Source: Multivorans sp965232105 (GTDB lineage Bacteria > Acidobacteriota > Thermoanaerobaculia > Multivoradales > Multivoraceae). From it: a stretch of 64,000 nucleotides of DNA. How positions within the stretch are numbered: position 1 is the stretch's first letter; every line of letters starts with the position of its first letter. The stretch is from positions 2,294,001 to 2,358,000 of the forward strand of contig OZ246956.1 in assembly GCA_965232105.1 (NCBI GenBank). Direction: 5' to 3'. A model generated the notes under the pieces. That model was given only the letters and a program-made list of their open reading frames with translations. It made no database searches and had not been told where the DNA came from. Both the position numbers and the translations under genes were made by a program. Below, in pieces: positions 37,675-46,551 of the stretch.

Positions 37675-39479
37675 TCGGTGTTCGCCGGCAGGGAGACGCG
37701 GAATGTCGTGCGTCCGGGTTCGCTGTCGGCGGTGATCGAACCGCCGTGACCTTCGATCGTCTTTCGCGCGAGGCTCAGTCCGAGACCGGAGCCGGGGATC
37801 GTTCCCTCGGTCGCTCGGCGGCCGCGAACGAAGGGTTCGAAGATGCGTTGCCGCTCCGCGGCCGGAATGCCGGGACCGCCGTCGGTGACCCTGACGGTCA
37901 CCCGCTGCCGGCCTTCGTCGCATCCGGCCTCGACGCGCACGCGGACCGAACCGTCTTCGTCCGCTCCGTACTTGGCTGCGTTGTGGAGGATGTTGGCAAG
38001 GGCCAGGTTGAGGGCGTCGCGGTCGCCCTGAATCGCGGGCAGATCGTCGAGGCCGGACACGTCGAGCTCGACCCCGTGTTCCTCCAGGAACCAGTTCGAT
38101 TCGGCGATGACCGTGCGGAGGAGTGCTCCCGCGTCGAGTTGCTCGGTCTGCACCGGTTTGGGGCGACGGCCGATGCCGGCCCACTGGAGCACCTGCTCGA
38201 CCAGACGCAGGAGCCGCCGCCCCTCGCGGTCGATCAGCTCGCCGTAGCCGCGGACGTCCGCGGGCTCGCGCACGATCCCGGCGCGCAGGTTCTCGCCCGC
38301 CGAACGGATCGCCTGCAGCGGCGTGTTCAACTCATGGGAGACACCGGCCACGAAGTCAACCTGCTGAGCAGCCAGGGCCCGGGCGCGGCGGGCGGACACC
38401 AGGACCAGGGCGAAGGCGACGCCGATCAGGAACAGGGCGCCGGAACTGACGTAGAGATTGCGCCGGCGGGCCATGTCCGTAGCGGCTTCGAGCGATCCGC
38501 GGCGATGGGTTATCCGCACCAGCCAGGCGCCGTCCCTCCGGTCACGTTCTGTGGCGCGCTCGCGACGTGCCCGTTCGGTGGCAGGGAAGGGGCGGCGGTC
38601 GTCACGGTCGATCGGTCGGAAGCCGGGCGGGTCGCGGTCGTCGCGGCGTTCGGGGAACGGCCGCGCCCACAGTGCCCGGAACTCGATGTCCGCTGCCTCG
38701 GCTGGAGCGGTGGACGTGTGCCCTGGAGCACCTGCCGGGTCGGGAAAGACCTGGCGCGGCGCGGCGCCGGACATGTCGGTCACCGAAACCCGATAAGGCG
38801 GCTCCTCGCCTGGAGACCCGGCGCCGAAGTGACGTTCGATCAGCGCGGGCAGCATCTCCTGTTCGAGTACCGAGACGTCGAGGCTGGCCACGATCAGGGT
38901 CGTCGGCGGTCCGGGTCGGCCGCCTGGCGTCCGGGCGGGGAGCGGAATCACCAGTCGATCCGTGCGGGCCCCGGGCAGCAGGCGGCCCGGCGGCCGCAAT
39001 TGGCGAACCAGATCTTCCAGGTCGTCGGGTCCCGGGTCGGGCTGGAACCGTTCGCCGTCCTCGTCGAGCCGGAGGACAGCGAGCCGTCCTTCGCGGCGGT
39101 CGGCGACCGCGATCCAGGTCTGGTCCAGAAGGTCCGGGAAGGCGGCGCTCTCGCGCCAGTCCACGACGACTCGCGCAAGCAGCGCCTCCAGCCGCTCGGA
39201 TGCGGCGCCCCGGCTCCGGCGCGGGTCGACCCGGGACGCCGTGCGCAGGAACGAGGCATGGAGCTGAGCCAGTGGGGAGTCGATGTCGTTGGCAAGCAGC
39301 CGGCTCGACTCCTCCAGGTTCGCCCGCATCCGCTCGTTGGCGGCGGCGCTCAGTTCGCCGGTCCAGCGGTACTGCAGGACGGCCAGCGCCACCAGCAGCA
39401 ACGAGGCGATCGCCGCGACGATCAGGGTCCAGCGGTCGCTCGAACCGCGCGCGCTCCGCGGGCTGCCGGCAACAGGCAT
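37671..39479 (-). CDS. Membrane sensor histidine kinase
   Basis: 602-residue kinase. The first membrane span is at about 19-39 (LIVAAIASLLLVALAVLQY) and the second at about 345-365 (SGALFLIGVAFALVLVSA). Between them lies a periplasmic sensor domain of about 300 residues, rich in Arg, Asp and Pro near its end. The dimerisation helix has the phospho-acceptor His in GVSHELNTPLQ, followed by the N box NILHNAAKYG, G1 DGGPGIP, F box IFEPFVRG and G2 GSGLGLSL. The large sensor domain has no family I recognise. It is coupled to the response regulator, and its promoter faces the Spy-like gene. Confidence 0.93.
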   Translation of the reverse strand: MPVAGSPRSARGSSDRWTLIVAAIASLLLVALAVLQYRWTGELSAAANERMRANLEESSRLLANDIDSPLAQLHASFLRTASRVDPRRSRGAASERLEALLARVVVDWRESAAFPDLLDQTWIAVADRREGRLAVLRLDEDGERFQPDPGPDDLEDLVRQLRPPGRLLPGARTDRLVIPLPARTPGGRPGPPTTLIVASLDVSVLEQEMLPALIERHFGAGSPGEEPPYRVSVTDMSGAAPRQVFPDPAGAPGHTSTAPAEAADIEFRALWARPFPERRDDRDPPGFRPIDRDDRRPFPATERARRERATERDRRDGAWLVRITHRRGSLEAATDMARRRNLYVSSGALFLIGVAFALVLVSARRARALAAQQVDFVAGVSHELNTPLQAIRSAGENLRAGIVREPADVRGYGELIDREGRRLLRLVEQVLQWAGIGRRPKPVQTEQLDAGALLRTVIAESNWFLEEHGVELDVSGLDDLPAIQGDRDALNLALANILHNAAKYGADEDGSVRVRVEAGCDEGRQRVTVRVTDGGPGIPAAERQRIFEPFVRGRRATEGTIPGSGLGLSLARKTIEGHGGSITADSEPGRTTFRVSLPANTE

Positions 39480-39522
39480 GGTTGGCAGTGTAGCGCCGCG
39501 GAAACCTCGTCAATGGAGGGCT

Positions 39523-39537
39523 TTACAAGCGTTACAA
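39523..39537. promoter_or_regulatory. Candidate response-regulator binding direct repeat
   Basis: TTACAA at 39523-39528 and again at 39532-39537, 9 bp apart, in the 150-bp region between the divergent kinase gene and Spy-like gene. Tandem hexamers spaced by about one helical turn are typical of OmpR/PhoB-family sites, and the reverse-strand reading GTAAC-N4-GTAAA resembles the CpxR box, although that box has 10-bp spacing. Confidence 0.4.
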
Positions 39538-39629
39538 ACATCTTGCGGCGGCTTGATGACTGGTGTCCGGCCAACCCCGTACTGTTCCCCCACGTTTGAT
39601 TCCCATCCCCTTCAACGGAGGTGCTTGAC

Positions 39630-40142
39630 ATGAAGACATCCCTGAACCGTTCGATCCGGATCGCTCGCGTCCTGCTTCCCGCGCTGCTCGTCGTGGGCGC
39701 GACCGCCTTCGCGGCAGCCCAGGAAGACGACGGCCCCCGGTCCAAGCGAGGCGCCCGCGGCGACTTCGCGGAGCGCGACGCCGAGCGCATGGCGCGGGTG
39801 CTCCAACTCACCGAGGACCAGCGGGAAGAGTGGCGCCGCGTCCGCGAGCAGCATGAGGCGAACGTTCGCCCGCTGATAGGTCAGATGCGCGACATCACGG
39901 AGCGTCTCGAGGCTGAGGCGAACCTTGAGAACCCCGATCCGACCGTCGTCGGCCAGTTGGAGCTCGACCGGCGGAGCATCGGGCGCCAGTTGAGGGAGTC
40001 GCGAACCCAGGTCGACGAGGACCTGGCGCGGCTGCTGGACCGCGACCAGGCGATCCGCTGGGAAGCCTTGCAGGAGAACGGCCGCGGCGGCTTCCGGGGG
40101 CCCTTCGGCTCCGGCGGACGCGGTCCGCGGCCACGCAACTAA
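39630..40142 (+). CDS. Spy/CpxP-like periplasmic protein
   Basis: 170-residue exported protein. ACGGAGG lies 8 bases before the ATG at 39630. The signal peptide is ARVLLPALLVVGATAFAAAQ, cleaved near residue 33. The mature part is helical and highly charged, with the Spy/CpxP or zinc-resistance-like pattern of an L-x-L-T-E-x-Q segment (LQLTEDQREEWRRVREQHE) and LIGQMRDITERLEAEA, and ends in a Gly/Arg-rich tail (NGRGGFRGPFGSGGRGPRPRN). Related proteins act as periplasmic chaperones or as inhibitors of their sensor kinase. It lies divergent from a two-component pair, as cpxP does from cpxRA. Confidence 0.85.
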   Translation: MKTSLNRSIRIARVLLPALLVVGATAFAAAQEDDGPRSKRGARGDFAERDAERMARVLQLTEDQREEWRRVREQHEANVRPLIGQMRDITERLEAEANLENPDPTVVGQLELDRRSIGRQLRESRTQVDEDLARLLDRDQAIRWEALQENGRGGFRGPFGSGGRGPRPRN

Positions 40143-40170
40143 GACTGGGGACTACGGCCCCCGTTCGACG

Positions 40171-40203
40171 GGCGGGCGTCCTTGGGGGCGCCCGCCATTT
40201 TCG
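40171..40203 (+). terminator. Rho-independent terminator after the Spy-like gene
   Basis: Stem GGCGGGCG (40171-40178) and CGCCCGCC (40189-40196), extendable inward by wobble and GC pairs, followed by ATTTTCGTTT. Located 28 bp after the stop codon. Confidence 0.9.
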
Positions 40204-40278
40204 TTTCAGGACAGCTAGGATCGCGCCTCATCGATCAGTTCCGGCGGTGCGATTCGCCGCCTGGGGAGGTGGGTTGTA

Positions 40279-41166
40279 ATGGCAGACGTAGCGTTCGTCG
40301 GACTTGGAGTCATGGGCTACCCGATGGCTGGCCACCTGGCGGCAGCCGGACATCGCGTGACGGTGTTCAATCGCACAGCGGCCAAAGCAGAGCAGTGGGT
40401 GGAGGAACACGGCGGCGAGAGTGCTCCGACGCCGGCCGAGGCGGCCTCCGGCGCCGAGTTCGTCTTCTGCTGCGTAGGCAACGACGACGACGTGCGGGCG
40501 GTGACTCTGGAACCCGGCGGCGCGCTCGAGGGGATGGCCGCGGGCAGCGTCCTCGTCGACCACACGACGGCGTCCGCGCGATTGGCGCGGGAACTCGCCG
40601 AGGCTTGCGTGGACGAGGGCTGCGGCTTCGTCGACGCGCCGATCTCCGGCGGCCAGGCAGGCGCCGAGAATGCCGCGTTGACCGTGATGTGCGGTGGCGA
40701 ACCGGAGGTCTTCGAGCGGGTGAACGCGGTCATCGACTGCTACAGCCGGGCGGTCACCCTGCTCGGCCCCGCCGGCAGCGGCCAGTTGACGAAGGCGGTC
40801 AACCAGCTCTGCATCGCCGGCATCGTCCAGGGCCTTTCCGAGGGCATTCACTTCGCGGAGAAGGCCGGCCTGGATCCGCTGGCGGTGATCGGGGCGATCT
40901 CCACCGGCGCTGCGGGCTCCTGGCAGATGGACAACCGTGCCGAGACGATGGTCCAGGGCAAGTTCGACTACGGCTTCGCGGTCCAGTGGATGCGCAAGGA
41001 CCTGGGCATCGCCCTGGAAGAGGCCCGTCAGAACGGTGCCCACCTGCCCGTGGCGGCCTTGGTCGACCAGTTCTACAGCGAGGTCACCGCGCTCGGCGGC
41101 CTGCGCTGGGACACGTCGAGCCTGGTGGCGCGGCTTCGGGCGATGAGCGATCGTTCAAGCGGATAA
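40279..41166 (+). CDS. NAD(P)-dependent 3-hydroxyisobutyrate dehydrogenase-like oxidoreductase
   Basis: 295-residue beta-hydroxyacid dehydrogenase. N-terminal dinucleotide motif FVGLGVMGYPMAGHL (residues about 5-19); substrate-binding DAPISGGQAGAENA (about 116-129); catalytic Lys in SGQLTKAVNQL (about 171). The family includes 3-hydroxyisobutyrate, tartronate semialdehyde, glyoxylate/succinic semialdehyde reductases and 6-phosphogluconate-like enzymes; the sequence alone does not decide. 3-Hydroxyisobutyrate dehydrogenase would fit a valine-catabolism context with icmF, but the two are 39 kb apart. The GGGAGGTGGG region 8-16 bases upstream serves as Shine-Dalgarno. Confidence 0.88.
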   Translation: MADVAFVGLGVMGYPMAGHLAAAGHRVTVFNRTAAKAEQWVEEHGGESAPTPAEAASGAEFVFCCVGNDDDVRAVTLEPGGALEGMAAGSVLVDHTTASARLARELAEACVDEGCGFVDAPISGGQAGAENAALTVMCGGEPEVFERVNAVIDCYSRAVTLLGPAGSGQLTKAVNQLCIAGIVQGLSEGIHFAEKAGLDPLAVIGAISTGAAGSWQMDNRAETMVQGKFDYGFAVQWMRKDLGIALEEARQNGAHLPVAALVDQFYSEVTALGGLRWDTSSLVARLRAMSDRSSG

Positions 41167-41193
41167 GCCCGGCGATGTCGAATGGCTGTCCTT

Positions 41194-41230
41194 CCTTGCA
41201 ATCCTGGACTCTTGGTCCACGATTGCAAGG
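41194..41230. terminator. Perfect long hairpin between convergent genes
   Basis: CCTTGCAATC (41194-41203) pairs with GATTGCAAGG (41221-41230); inside it TGGAC pairs with GTCCA around a 5-base TCTTG loop, with one C-C mismatch. It is symmetrical and sits between two converging stop codons. There is no T-run on the plus strand, so it may be a bidirectional terminator of unusual form or a copy of a REP-like element. Confidence 0.5.
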
Positions 41231-41275
41231 ATGAGACGGTGGAGCTCCTGGCTTCCGCCTGAGCGCGTTCCAGGT

Positions 41276-41944
41276 TCAGGTCGTGCTGGACCGTGAGCCG
41301 CCGCCGATGGTGGCCCCGCGGGCCCTGGACACGTTCGGATCGCCGTCGACGTAGAAGCGCCAAGGTCGGTTCGGGGCTCGCGTGACGCCGATGCGGCCGC
41401 TTCGGCCGGGCTGGTTCGGAGGTGGCGTGCCGTCATCCACGATGACGATCGGCAGGCGACTTCCCGTGGCTGATGCCGTGACCAGGTCGGCGCCGTCGTC
41501 GCGGCGGTCGAGGCCGAAGGCCTGGCACAGGCGGGCGGGGCCGGAGCAGAGGTCGGCGGAGCGAAACGGCTTGGCGGAGCGGCGTCTGCTGGCGGCGTTA
41601 CGGGCGCGGTGCATGATGCTCTGGCCGGCAAGCGGCGCGGCGGCTCGCAGCAGGACGGCGGAGCAGACGCCTTCCTCACCGCAGACGACGTTGGCGCAGT
41701 GGTGCATGCCGTAGGTGAAGTACACGTAGAGGCGACCCGGGGGCCCGAACATCGTCCGGGTCCGGTTCGTCATGCCGCGATGGCCGTGGCTGGAGGGGTC
41801 GTTCGCGCCCTCGTAGGCCTCGACTTCGACGATGCGAGCCGCCCGGTGGCCGCGGATCAGGACCTTGTTCAGCAGTTCCGGCGCCACGTTGAGCGCGGTG
41901 CGGGCGTAGAACGAGCGCGGGAGAGGCGGGAGATCGAGATTCAC
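41276..41944 (-). CDS. 3-methyladenine DNA glycosylase (AAG/MPG family)
   Basis: About 222-residue base-excision repair enzyme removing alkylated purines. Diagnostic segments: LPRSFYARTALNVAPELL, catalytic Glu in RIVEVEAYEGANDPSSHG, MTNRTRTMFGPPGRLYVYFTYG (split) and HHCANVVCG, and FGLDRRDDGADL. I start at the GTG at 41944 just before the conserved region; the frame extends to another GTG at 42040, and neither has a good Shine-Dalgarno. The end is slightly extended (GATIGGGSRSSTT). Upstream genes on the same strand encode a thioesterase and a peptidase. Confidence 0.92.
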   Translation of the reverse strand: MNLDLPPLPRSFYARTALNVAPELLNKVLIRGHRAARIVEVEAYEGANDPSSHGHRGMTNRTRTMFGPPGRLYVYFTYGMHHCANVVCGEEGVCSAVLLRAAAPLAGQSIMHRARNAASRRRSAKPFRSADLCSGPARLCQAFGLDRRDDGADLVTASATGSRLPIVIVDDGTPPPNQPGRSGRIGVTRAPNRPWRFYVDGDPNVSRARGATIGGGSRSSTT

Positions 41945-42064
41945 GTGAGGTGCCGGGTCGAACCGGGATCGGGGGGCGGAAGCTATGGTCGCCGCTGCGC
42001 GGCGCGTCTTTCCGGAAAGCCGGCGGGGACGCCGGCGCACCCAGTGTGGGGAGGCCAGCGTGCC

Positions 42065-42481
42065 TCAGATGGCTCCCTCTTCCAGGTCGGTCTCCGGTCC
42101 CATGTAGGCCCGGATCTCGGCCGGGGTCTCCATCTTCGTGTACTCCGGATCGTGCACGCTGACGTAGAGCACTTCCGCGGTGAAGACGAGCCGCCCCTCG
42201 TGGGTGCCGCGGTAGCCGAGGGTCCAGGAGGTGCGGCCCCAGTGCCTGATTGCCAGGTCGATGTCCAGCAGGTCGCCGTCGGTGACCGAGCCGAGGAAGT
42301 CGATCGTTGTGCGGCGGAGCATCATCTCCCAACCGAGCTTCTGGCGGACTTCCCGGATGCCGAGCAGCCAGTTCTCGAGCGCGTCGTCCATGTACGCCAT
42401 GTAGTGGGCGTTGAAGACGACGCCCTGCTTGTCGACCTCGCCGTAGCGGACGCGGATCGTGTGCCGGTAGGGCGTGGTCAT
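42065..42481 (-). CDS. Acyl-CoA thioesterase (4-hydroxybenzoyl-CoA thioesterase-like hotdog)
   Basis: 138-residue hotdog-fold thioesterase. The active-site loop RYGEVDKQGVVFNAHYMAYMDDALE holds the conserved Asp-x-Gln-Gly and Asn-x-x-Tyr residues of the YbgC/4HBT group (Asp near residue 15). Substrate not determinable; candidates are acyl-CoAs or acyl-ACP. The ATG at 42481 follows the peptidase stop by 14 bp, so it is probably in the same transcript. The rest of the longer open frame upstream is a shadow of the peptidase gene. Confidence 0.9.
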   Translation of the reverse strand: MTTPYRHTIRVRYGEVDKQGVVFNAHYMAYMDDALENWLLGIREVRQKLGWEMMLRRTTIDFLGSVTDGDLLDIDLAIRHWGRTSWTLGYRGTHEGRLVFTAEVLYVSVHDPEYTKMETPAEIRAYMGPETDLEEGAI

Positions 42482-42495
42482 CGTGCTCGAGCCGA

Positions 42496-44670
42496 TCAGA
42501 AGCTCGGTTCGAGGCCCAGCGCCCAGGCGGCGAAGGCCCACTGGTCGGCGACATCCTCGATCTGCATCCAGGTCGGCTTGCCGGCGCCGTGGCCGGCCCG
42601 GGTCTCGACACGGATCAGGACCGGATTGTCGCAGCCCTGCGCCTGCTGCATCTCGGCCGCGTACTTGAAGCTGTGCCAGGGAACGACGCGATCGTCGTGG
42701 TCGGCGGTGGTGACCAGGGTCGGCGGATAGCACTCGCCGTCCCGCACGTTGTGGAGCGGCGAGTAGGCGTGCTGGGCCCGGAACTCGTCCTCGTTCTCGG
42801 ACAGACCGTAGTCCGTCGACCAGTTGCGGGCGTTCGCGCTCGGCAGGTGGTAGCGCAGCATGTCGAGGACGCCGACCGCCGGCAGGGCCGCCCCGAACAG
42901 GTCGGGCCGCTGATTCAGCGTCGCGCCGACGAGCAGGCCGCCGTTGCTGCCGCCCTGGATCGCGATCCGTCCGGCGCTCGTGTAGCCCTCGGCGATCAGC
43001 CATTCCGCGGCGGCGATGAAGTCGTCGAAGACGTTCTGCTTGTTGCCCTTCGTCCCGGCGAGGTGCCATTCGCGGCCGTACTCGCCGCCGCCGCGCAGGT
43101 TCGGGATGGCAAGCATCCCGCCCATCTCGAGCCAGGCCAGGCGCGAAGAGGAGAAGCCGGGCGTCAGCGAGATGTTGAACCCGCCGTAGCCGTAGAGGAG
43201 AGTCGGGTTGTTGCCGTTCTTCTCAAGCCCCGCGCGGTGGGTAATGAACATCGGGATGCGCGTGCCGTCGCGGCTCTCGTAGAAGACCTGTTCCGTCTCG
43301 TAGCCGTCGAGTTCGGCGTCGATCGCGGGGCGGCGGATCAACGTGCTTTCGCCGGTGGCCACGTCGTAGCGGTGGATTTGGGACGGCGTGCCGAAGCTGG
43401 AGTAGGAGTAGAAGGTCTCTGTGTCCTCCCAGAGGCCGCCGAAGCCGCCGGCGGTACCGATGCCGGGCAGCTCGACTTCGCCGGCCGGTGTGGCCGGTTC
43501 GATGCCGTTCGGCTTGGCCAGGCGGACGACCGTCCGGGCGTCATGCAGGTAGTTCAGAACCAGCTTGCCGCCGACGGCCGACACGTAAGACAGCGTGTCC
43601 TCCGACTCGGGAAGGATCTCATGGAGTGTCGGATTGCCGGGCTTGCCCTCCTCGTCGACATCCACCGCGACGATCCGGTTGCGAGGCGCGTCCTTGTTCG
43701 TCTCGAACAGGAACACGGAGCCGAGGTTCACCACGTAGCCGTAGAGCGCGTCCCACTGGTCGAGCAGGGGGCGGATCGCGGAGTCCGGCTCGTCGATCTT
43801 CCGATAGTGCACCGCGTTCTCCAGGTACCCCTCCTGGAGGTTGACCAGCAGGTACTCGCCGTCCTCGGAGACGGACGCGTACGGATTGCGGCGCGGGTGC
43901 TCCGGCTGGCTGAAGACCAGCCGGTCCTCCGTCTGGTCCGTGCCCAGGGCGTGGAAGTAGACGGAAACGGCCTTCGAACCGTCGCCCTTCGTCGGATCGT
44001 CTTCGCGCGGGGGGTAGCGGCTGTAGAAGAAGCCCGAGTTGTCCGGCATCCAGGACACCCCTGTGAACTTGGTGAAGTCGATCAGGTCGCCCGTGTCCTC
44101 GCCGCTTTCCACATCGCGCACCTTCCACTTCCGCCAGTCCGACCCGCCGTCCGATTGCGCGTAGGCGACGTAGCGCCCGTCGCGGCTAGGGGTCATCCCG
44201 GCCAGTGCCACCGTCGCGTCTTCGCTCCAGGTATTCGGGTCGAGCAAAACGCGACCGGGCGGCTCGTCGCCTTCCTGGTCCATCGACTCCGCCACGTAAA
44301 CGACGCTCTGGTCCTGGAGTCCGTCGTTGTGGTTGTAGAAGTAACGCTCGCCGCGCTTGCCCGGCGTGCTCCAGCGCTCGTAGTTCCAGATCTCCCGCAG
44401 GCGGTCCTCGATTGCGGTGCGTCCGGGAAGGGAGGCCAGGAACGGCTCGGCGACTTCGTTCTGGGCCGCCACCCAGGCCGCCGTTTCCTCGCCGTCGAGG
44501 TCTTCGAGCCAGCGGTACGGGTCGGCGACCTGAACGCCGAAGTAGTCGTCGACCTGGTCGACGGTTCGGGTCTCCGGGTACTCCACCGGGTCGGGGTCGA
44601 AGGTGTCGGTGGAGCAGGCCAAGAGGGGAAGGAGAAGAGCCGGCGCGAGCCGGCGAAAAGTGGGTCTCAT
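42496..44670 (-). CDS. Prolyl oligopeptidase family (S9A) lipoprotein
   Basis: 724-residue serine peptidase cleaving after proline in short peptides. The N terminus has a lipoprotein signal (LLLPLLACS), placing it at the periplasmic or outer face of a membrane. Residues about 30-415 form the beta-propeller (DPYRWLEDLDGEETAAWV is the family hallmark). The hydrolase domain has the nucleophile Ser in GGSNGGLLVGA (about 565), Asp in DHDDRVVP (about 650) and His in RAGHGAGKPT (about 690). Complete. Its thioesterase neighbour is likely co-transcribed. Confidence 0.95.
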   Translation of the reverse strand: MRPTFRRLAPALLLPLLACSTDTFDPDPVEYPETRTVDQVDDYFGVQVADPYRWLEDLDGEETAAWVAAQNEVAEPFLASLPGRTAIEDRLREIWNYERWSTPGKRGERYFYNHNDGLQDQSVVYVAESMDQEGDEPPGRVLLDPNTWSEDATVALAGMTPSRDGRYVAYAQSDGGSDWRKWKVRDVESGEDTGDLIDFTKFTGVSWMPDNSGFFYSRYPPREDDPTKGDGSKAVSVYFHALGTDQTEDRLVFSQPEHPRRNPYASVSEDGEYLLVNLQEGYLENAVHYRKIDEPDSAIRPLLDQWDALYGYVVNLGSVFLFETNKDAPRNRIVAVDVDEEGKPGNPTLHEILPESEDTLSYVSAVGGKLVLNYLHDARTVVRLAKPNGIEPATPAGEVELPGIGTAGGFGGLWEDTETFYSYSSFGTPSQIHRYDVATGESTLIRRPAIDAELDGYETEQVFYESRDGTRIPMFITHRAGLEKNGNNPTLLYGYGGFNISLTPGFSSSRLAWLEMGGMLAIPNLRGGGEYGREWHLAGTKGNKQNVFDDFIAAAEWLIAEGYTSAGRIAIQGGSNGGLLVGATLNQRPDLFGAALPAVGVLDMLRYHLPSANARNWSTDYGLSENEDEFRAQHAYSPLHNVRDGECYPPTLVTTADHDDRVVPWHSFKYAAEMQQAQGCDNPVLIRVETRAGHGAGKPTWMQIEDVADQWAFAAWALGLEPSF

Positions 44671-44789
44671 GGTGGGGCTGGATTATAGGCGGCACCAGGC
44701 TGACGCTGGTCCTCGCGCGGGCGCCTTCCACTACGCCATTCGAGTACGCCATTCGAGATGTCGGTTGCCCGTGCGCGCCTGACGCTTCG

Positions 44790-45254
44790 TCAGAGCGCGA
44801 AGCTGACCACGTACAGAGCGGTACCGCTGGCAGAAGTCAGGAACAGGCCGACGAAGGTCAGCGCTCCCGAGCGCCGGTGCAGCCGGCCGAAGGGCCCCGG
44901 CAGCGTGCGAGTGAAACGCCGCCACGACAGGACCACGAGTGTGAACCACGCAATCGAGGTCGTGAAGGCGACGACGAGGTGCCCGAAGAAGAGCCAGGCG
45001 CGCCAGGGACCGGTCGCCGAACTCAGGGCGAAGGCCTCTTGCGCGGTGCCGAAGCGGATGCTGCCCTCCAGCAGGAGGACGGCGACAATCCCGGCAACCA
45101 GCAGGGTCACTTGGAGGTTGCGGTGCTGACGATACCGGCGCCGCCGTGCGAGTCGAATCGCATAGGCCATCAGGAACGGCGCCGCGACGAGGACGACCAT
45201 CGCGGAGTCCACGAAGGCGTCGGCCCTCGTGCCGAGGAAGCCTGTGCCGAGCAC
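44790..45254 (-). CDS. Four-helix membrane protein (DUF420-like)
   Basis: 154-residue integral membrane protein with about four hydrophobic spans (AMVVLVAAPFLMAYAIRLA, VTLLVAGIVAVLLL, LFFGHLVVAFTTSIAWFTLVVL, ALTFVGLFLTSASGTALYVV). Conserved-looking His residues precede spans (YRQHRNLQV, GHLVVA, RLHRRSGA), the pattern of DUF420/CtaM-like proteins linked to haem-copper oxidase assembly. That family link is tentative. No adjacent oxidase genes. The flanking gaps are 119 bp and 151 bp. Confidence 0.7.
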   Translation of the reverse strand: MLGTGFLGTRADAFVDSAMVVLVAAPFLMAYAIRLARRRRYRQHRNLQVTLLVAGIVAVLLLEGSIRFGTAQEAFALSSATGPWRAWLFFGHLVVAFTTSIAWFTLVVLSWRRFTRTLPGPFGRLHRRSGALTFVGLFLTSASGTALYVVSFAL

Positions 45255-45405
45255 GTCGGCAAGGTATCACCGGCGGGTCGAGGCCTCCCTGAAGGCCCGT
45301 GACGTACGAGGTGCTCCAAGGGGAGGCATGTGCGAATCTGTATAGGGTTGGCATATGGCTAGCTCGAAGTCAGGCGTGGACGCCGAGGGAGCCTGAGGTT
45401 CACCG

Positions 45406-46551
45406 ATGATCCGCGTCCCTGTACAGCCCGATCTTCTGAGGTGGGCCCGTGAGCGGGCTGGTCGATCGAGGGAGGATCTATCGCGGCGTTTCCCGAAGAT
45501 CTGGGCTTGGGAGCGCGGCGAGGCGCAGCCGACGTTCAGGCAGTTGGAGGGGTTCGCGAAGGCGACGCATGCGCCGATCGGCTATCTGTTTCTGGAGGAG
45601 CCGCCGGTCGAGTCCGTACCGATTCCGGACTTCCGAACTGGAGTCAAGGCTCGAGTGGGTCGGCCTAGCCCCAATCTGCTGGACATGGTCCACCTCTGTC
45701 AGCAGCGCCAGAACTGGTATCGGGACTACGCCCGAATCGCCCATGAGCCGGCGCCGGCGTTCGTGGGGTCCGCTCGCGTTGGAGACGATGTCGTGGGGAC
45801 GGCGGCCGTCATTCGTCGAACGCTCGGTCTCGATCTGGAGGAAAGGCAGCGGCTCGGCACCTGGACGGATGCTCTGCGGCGTTTCATCGGGCAGGCGGAT
45901 GCTCTAGGTGTTCTTGTCATGGTCAGTGGCGTGGTCGGCAGCAACAACCGCCGACGGCTTGATCCCGAGGAGTTTCGAGGCTTCGCGCTCGCTGACCCGC
46001 TGGCGCCTCTCGTCTTCGTCAACGGCGCGGACACCAAGGCCGCCCAGATGTTCACTCTGGCGCATGAGATCGCCCACATCTGGCTGGGCCAGTCCGCAGT
46101 GTCCGATGCACGGATCCGCGCGGTGCCCGACGAGGAGACCGAGCGGTGGTGCAATCGCGTGGCGGCAGAACTCCTGGTGCCGCTCGAAGTCCTCCGCCGG
46201 GAACTCGACGTCGATGCGGATCTTGAAGGCGAGGTCAGTCGCCTCGCTCGCCGCTTCAAGGTCAGCACGTTGGTGGTTCTGAGGCGCATCCACGATGCCG
46301 GGGCGCTCTCGCGTGGAGAGCTGTGGACCGCCTACGACGACGAACTCGCCCGCTTGCGTGGCCTATCGAAGGGAAGCGGTGGGAACTTCTACCTGACGTT
46401 GGGTGCGCGGGTCAGCAAGCGCTTTGCTCGGGCACTTGTGGAGAGCACGCTCGAAGGTCGGACGGGGTTTACCGAGGCGTTCGGGATGCTCGGCGTGAAG
46501 AAGATGGAGACCTTCAGCGAGCTCAGCCGGAAGCTGGGGGTTGGCTACTAG
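45406..46551 (+). CDS. XRE-ImmA/IrrE-family protein (HTH plus metallopeptidase)
   Basis: 381-residue protein with an N-terminal XRE-type HTH (LRWARERAGRSREDLSRRF, IWAWERGEAQPTFRQLEGFAKATHAPIGYLF) and a C-terminal ImmA/IrrE domain with the zinc motif AHEIAHIWLG (about residue 223-232). Proteins of this architecture usually sit directly upstream of a DUF4411 PIN-domain gene and are considered its antitoxin or regulator. Here the next 86 bp are a broken piece of such a gene, so this protein is probably an orphan. TGAGG lies 7 bases before the ATG. A 13-codon reading frame at 45355-45396 precedes it; see rejected items. Confidence 0.9.
   Translation: MIRVPVQPDLLRWARERAGRSREDLSRRFPKIWAWERGEAQPTFRQLEGFAKATHAPIGYLFLEEPPVESVPIPDFRTGVKARVGRPSPNLLDMVHLCQQRQNWYRDYARIAHEPAPAFVGSARVGDDVVGTAAVIRRTLGLDLEERQRLGTWTDALRRFIGQADALGVLVMVSGVVGSNNRRRLDPEEFRGFALADPLAPLVFVNGADTKAAQMFTLAHEIAHIWLGQSAVSDARIRAVPDEETERWCNRVAAELLVPLEVLRRELDVDADLEGEVSRLARRFKVSTLVVLRRIHDAGALSRGELWTAYDDELARLRGLSKGSGGNFYLTLGARVSKRFARALVESTLEGRTGFTEAFGMLGVKKMETFSELSRKLGVGY

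Noticed and set aside
45355..45396. 13-codon frame just ahead of the ImmA/IrrE-like gene, possible leader peptide
   Set aside because: Too short to judge, no Shine-Dalgarno, and no regulatory codon run or attenuator hairpin is visible.
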